A DNA stretch of 34,830 bases from Planctomycetota bacterium (GTDB lineage Bacteria > Planctomycetota > Planctomycetia > Gemmatales > Gemmataceae): contig JAKBAI010000023.1 of the NCBI GenBank assembly GCA_021809185.1, positions 1 to 34,830 of the forward strand, written 5' to 3'. The notes below the pieces were generated by a model. It searched no databases and was not told the origin of the DNA. It was given only the letters and a program-made list of their open reading frames with translations. Of this stretch, positions 32,013-34,830 are shown one piece after another; within the stretch, counting starts at the first letter, position 1; each line of letters starts with the position of its first letter. The translations under genes and the position numbers were made by a program.

Positions 32013-32483
32013 CTCGATCTCTCTTTTTCTGAACTTCGTTTGTTTTTCAGTTCTTCTGACTTTTCTTACTATTCGATTTGTCTTGGGAAGCTAAACCCTT
32101 GACATTAACTATTATTTCCAGAGAAAAATCTCCAGTTCAGCCTTCGCTTTTTACCTGAAATTTTCCAGTTATAATTCAACTTTTATCTTTTAATTAAGTT
32201 CCTTCTCTAATATTCAATCTTAATCTCCATGATTGTTACAACGTTAATATTCCTTAGTGACAATTGAACTAGATTGAAAGTTGAACTATCCTAATTTTAT
32301 GTATTAAGCAGCCTAAATGCTATGCAAAATCAACTATTTCATGACTTCTTACAATAAATATATGGCTACCAAAATTGATCATATTCTATGGAATTTTACT
32401 TTATCTGTCGAACTTTTATGAAATTAACTGGTGAATACATTTTCTTTGATAAAATTAGCTTTAATAAATTACCAAATCTCCAT

Positions 32484-32541
32484 ATTATCCCACCAAATTA
32501 TCCCACCAAATTATCCCACTATGTAATTCCACTATGTAATT
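32484..32541. repeat. Two abutting 13-bp tandem repeats
   Basis: ATTATCCCACCAA occurs at 32484-32496 and 32497-32509, with a partial third copy from 32510. CCACTATGTAATT then occurs at 32516-32528 and 32529-32541. Two different units of equal length adjoin and overlap slightly. Confidence 0.85.
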
Positions 32542-32984
32542 CGAGATTACTCTCCAACTAAAATAATAATTAGAAACAATGAATTCGTAACAAAAAATAA
32601 TTTCTTATATTAGAACGAAAATCGGTCATCTAACCGTAAAATTTTGAAAATCCTTTATAAATTTCACTGTCCAGTAAATTTTATAATTTTAGCATATCGT
32701 ATCGATGGAATTATCTTAGTGAAATCGATGAAATTTTACCCGTTATTTTATCTATTTTATAGCAATTCTGTCGTTTTTCCCAGTTTTTCCTCTCTTTAAG
32801 GAATTATCTAACTTAAAAGCAGAATGAATTTGATTAATAGAGCCTTTGTGAGTTCCTAACTGCTCTTTTCTGGAATCGTTATGGTAGTTAGAATCTTTTC
32901 TAAATTAGAGTATCAGATAACAATTAAACGGTTACTAGTGAATGGTTAATAATTTAGCCTTAATCATTCTCTGGGAAACCAAAT

Positions 32985-33013
32985 TTGATCTGATAGCAAT
33001 CAGATTATATAAG
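32985..33013 (+). promoter_or_regulatory. Promoter with palindromic operator-like spacer for the glycosyltransferase
   Basis: TTGATC (32985-32990) and TATAAG (33008-33013) are 17 bp apart. Across this spacer lies a perfect palindrome: ATCTGAT (32988-32994), AGCA, ATCAGAT (32999-33005). A dimeric regulator bound there would cover the promoter. The boxes match consensus at four and five of six positions. Confidence 0.5.
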
Positions 33014-33052
33014 GGTAATGAAATTGGTTGAAATCAGAAAGAATTCCCAGAG

Positions 33053-34219
33053 ATGAAAATCCACTCAGCAAATTCGATTCTGTTTGTTCACGATTGGTTG
33101 ACTGGGATGCGGGGAGGAGAAAAGTGTCTAGAGATTCTCTGTGAATGGCAACCAACGGCCCCGCTGTTCACTCTCTTTCACCGATTTGGATCGGTATCCA
33201 GAACCATTGAAAATCGACCTATTCTAACCAGTTGGTTTCAAAGACTACCGCACATCCAATCGTATTACCGGTATTTGTTGCCGGTAATGCCTCTGGCATT
33301 ACCAAGCCGATTACCCAAAGCCAAACTGATGATCAGTTTAAGCCATTGTATTGCGAAATCGGTTCAGCCGCCACCCGGCGCAGCTCATCTGTGTTACTGT
33401 TTTACCCCCATGCGCTATGCTTGGCAAATGAGAGATGCCTATTTTTCCGCACCCAAACGAAATCGTCTCAAGGCCAGAGCAATCGATCTACTGCTCGATC
33501 AACTCAGCGCTTGGGACCGCCAAACCGCTGCACAAGTTACCGAATTCATTGCTATTAGTAAGACCATCCGCAACCGAATCTTGACCTGTTATCAACGAAA
33601 TAGTACCGTTATCTATCCCCCGGTGAATACCCATTTTTTCACCCCTTCCTTTCAGAAACGAGAAAATTTTTATCTGGTGGTTTCGGCGTTTGCCCCTTAT
33701 AAGAAAATCGACCTAGCCATTCGGGCCTGTCAACAATTGAAACGTCAACTTATCATCATCGGTACTGGCCAAGCCAAACGGCAGTTACAAGCGATTGCCA
33801 ACTCAGAATATATTCATTTTCTGGGCCATCAATCCGATGAATCGATTCGCGATTATCTACGACGTTGTCAGGCACTCCTCTTTCCAGGAGAAGAGGATTT
33901 CGGTATTGTCCCCGTCGAAGCAAACGCATGTGGCACCCCCGTCATCGCTCTCAATCGAGGAGGGGTTCAGGAAACAGTTATTGGTCTAGCGAACAACGAT
34001 AACGCCACGGGAATCTTTTTTGACGAAGCAGATGTCGATCATCTGATTGGGGCGATGTTACAGTTCGAAAAGAGCGGCAAAAATATCTCCAGCGAGAGCT
34101 GTCGCAAACGTGCTCTACAATTCAGCAGCAATCAATTCGCGCAAAAATTTATAGACCATGTCGAACGGCATTATGGAATCTCTCGTGAAGAATGGATCCC
34201 TCAGCGCCGAGCGGGGTAA
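33053..34219 (+). CDS. Glycosyltransferase, GT4/group 1 family
   Basis: The 388-residue GT-B glycosyltransferase probably transfers a sugar from a nucleotide-sugar donor at the cytoplasmic side of the inner membrane. The N-terminal half has F-V-H-D-W-L-T-G-M-R-G-G-E-K (11-24), typical of mannosyltransferase-like relatives. The C-terminal half has V-V-S-A-F-A-P-Y-K-K-I-D-L-A-I (209-223), I-I-I-G-T-G (234-239), F-L-G (256-258) and the donor-site E-x7-E motif E281-D-F-G-I-V-P-V-E289. No membrane segment is seen. The ATG at 33053 has only AGAG upstream. It has its own promoter and a terminator after it, and no other polysaccharide genes are adjacent, so the acceptor is unknown. Confidence 0.92.
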   Translation: MKIHSANSILFVHDWLTGMRGGEKCLEILCEWQPTAPLFTLFHRFGSVSRTIENRPILTSWFQRLPHIQSYYRYLLPVMPLALPSRLPKAKLMISLSHCIAKSVQPPPGAAHLCYCFTPMRYAWQMRDAYFSAPKRNRLKARAIDLLLDQLSAWDRQTAAQVTEFIAISKTIRNRILTCYQRNSTVIYPPVNTHFFTPSFQKRENFYLVVSAFAPYKKIDLAIRACQQLKRQLIIIGTGQAKRQLQAIANSEYIHFLGHQSDESIRDYLRRCQALLFPGEEDFGIVPVEANACGTPVIALNRGGVQETVIGLANNDNATGIFFDEADVDHLIGAMLQFEKSGKNISSESCRKRALQFSSNQFAQKFIDHVERHYGISREEWIPQRRAG

Positions 34220-34323
34220 GCTTTTCCTAAAATGGCTCTTATTCGTTTTTCAAGATTGTGGATTGTTTCTCTAAATGAACCTCGGATCTCTCTCCAGTTT
34301 GATTTTGAGGGACTATCGGTTCG

Positions 34324-34342
34324 ATAGCAAAGAGCTATTTTT
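34324..34342 (+). terminator. Small intrinsic terminator after the glycosyltransferase
   Basis: ATAGC (34324-34328) pairs with GCTAT (34334-34338), loop AAAGA, followed by TTTT (34339-34342). It lies 105 bp after the stop codon. The stem is short, so strength is uncertain. Confidence 0.5.
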
Positions 34343-34440
34343 CGTAGGCTAAAGCATCTTTATCTGCTTTTTGAAATTTGCTTCAACGATCCCTAAACAT
34401 AAAAACCTGTTCTGCTCAGGAATCGTTGCGCCGTCTACAA

Positions 34441-34830
34441 TTATTCTTTTTCCGTCGTGGCTCCCTCCAACAATTCAGTTAAAACTTTATCCAACTTTAT
34501 TTCATCGCATCCACAAGATTTATACCGTATTACTCCCTTTTGATCGAGTACATATAAAGTTGGCCAACCACGAACATTCCACTCCTTGCTTATGGGGCCT
34601 CCTGTTCCTTCTGGCCCATTCCAGAATGAACGCCAAGTTATTTTTTCTTCTTCGATTCGTTCCTTGAGAGACGATTTATCTACATCGGAATTGACACCAA
34701 TAATGACAAAAGGTTGATCCTTATATTTTTGCACAAGCGACCGCTCGTGTGGATACATAGCCCGGCACGGTCCTCACCAATCCCCCCAAAAATCGAGCAA
34801 TATCACTTTACCCCGGTAATCCGATAACTT
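34441..34830 (-). CDS. TlpA/thioredoxin-like protein with in-frame TGA at the redox cysteine (candidate selenoprotein, partial)
   Basis: The minus strand encodes the C-terminal part of a TlpA/AhpC-like thioredoxin-fold protein; the N-terminus lies beyond the edge. Read from 34830 it gives K-L-S-D-Y-R-G-K-V-I-L-L-D-F-W-G-D-W, then TGA (34774-34776), then G-P-C-R-A-M-Y-P-H-E. The family has W-C-G-P-C here, so TGA replaces the first redox cysteine. The frame then stays open for 110 codons with family features: I-I-G-V-N-S-D, the cis-proline region G-W-P-T-L-Y-V-L-D and K-G-V-I-R-Y. Membrane-anchored or periplasmic thiol-disulfide exchange is the family's usual role. TGA could encode selenocysteine, giving U-G-P-C, supported by the GGUC-loop hairpin downstream. 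The alternative is a TGC-to-TGA nonsense mutation or sequence error. A start at the ATG at 34758 would lack the active site. Confidence 0.75.
34732..34749 (-). promoter_or_regulatory. Candidate bacterial SECIS hairpin
   Basis: On the coding (minus) strand CACGAGC, GGUC, GCUUGUG form a seven-pair stem (one G-U) with a four-base GGUC loop. The stem starts 24 nt after the TGA and the loop starts 31 nt after it. The loop sequence is the one in the E. coli fdhF SECIS that SelB recognises, and the distance falls in the range reported for bacterial SECIS elements. It lacks the bulged U of the E. coli element. The hairpin overlaps codons for the family-conserved P-H-E-R-S-L-V, so chance pairing cannot be excluded. 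Confidence 0.55.

Larger units (their letters stand above)
32013..33052. other. 1-kb divergent AT-rich region without genes
   Basis: The gap lies between the divergent PP2C and glycosyltransferase genes. It is very AT-rich and no plausible open frame is seen on either strand. It contains two adjoining 13-bp tandem repeats (32484-32541) and, at its right end, a promoter with an overlapping palindrome (32985-33013). The remainder shows nothing I can interpret. Confidence 0.6.

Noticed and set aside
34441-34758. Annotation of the thioredoxin-like gene as a complete 105-codon gene starting at the ATG at 34758
   Set aside because: This start lies inside the conserved R-A-M-Y-P-H-E segment just after the redox motif. 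The family sequence clearly continues upstream through the TGA, so the ATG is an internal methionine.

Overview
The window looks like a chromosomal segment of a planctomycete, most likely a Gemmatales-type organism with an AT-leaning genome. This is an inference from gene content, not from a marker gene. The clues are an enlarged SecA (1304 residues), a PqqD-like/M50/HlyD fusion protein, membrane-fusion proteins carrying GAF and WD40 modules, a two-CxxC zinc-ribbon membrane protein, a glycine-rich Spy/CpxP-like exported protein, and a Kdo transferase, which implies a lipid A-type outer membrane. TGA is used as an ordinary stop (secA and folP both end in TGA).

Layout. 1-1341 (minus): the start of a PSP1-domain protein and a TGS-domain GTPase. 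2028-2100: tRNA-Phe(GAA). 2442-2801: a small acidic orphan protein. 3147-6076 (minus): a GlcE-like FAD subunit and a zinc-ribbon membrane protein. 7003-12585 (plus): secA, then waaA. 12834-13847 (minus): a transglutaminase-like protein. 14434-17037 (plus): a membrane-anchored TPR protein. 17129-20512 (minus): a glycine-rich exported protein followed by an overlapping response regulator and histidine kinase pair. 21182-22777 (plus): two small lineage-type proteins. 23027-31063 (plus): a block of membrane-fusion proteins (GAF-GAF-TM-HlyD; HlyD lipoprotein with an inserted seven-bladed propeller; PqqD-M50-HlyD) ending in folP. A strong terminator at 25229-25276 splits this block into two transcription units. 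31263-32012 (minus): a PP2C phosphatase. 33053-34219 (plus): a group-4 glycosyltransferase with a promoter/palindrome in front. 34441-34830 (minus, partial): a TlpA/thioredoxin-like protein.

The main discovery candidate is at the right edge. The thioredoxin-like protein reads D-F-W-G-D-W-[TGA]-G-P-C, so TGA sits where the first redox cysteine of CGPC belongs. A hairpin with a 7-bp stem and a GGUC loop begins 24 nt after it, resembling a bacterial SECIS element. This suggests a selenocysteine (UGPC) thioredoxin-like protein that an ordinary gene caller would truncate. Next are the WD40 propeller inserted inside the adaptor domain of a membrane-fusion lipoprotein, and a five-fold degenerate repeat that accounts for the extra length of SecA.

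A recurring theme is short tandem repeats (units of 11-21 bp, 2-4 copies) in almost every longer intergenic gap. One similar 15-bp array lies in frame inside the N-terminal extension of FolP.
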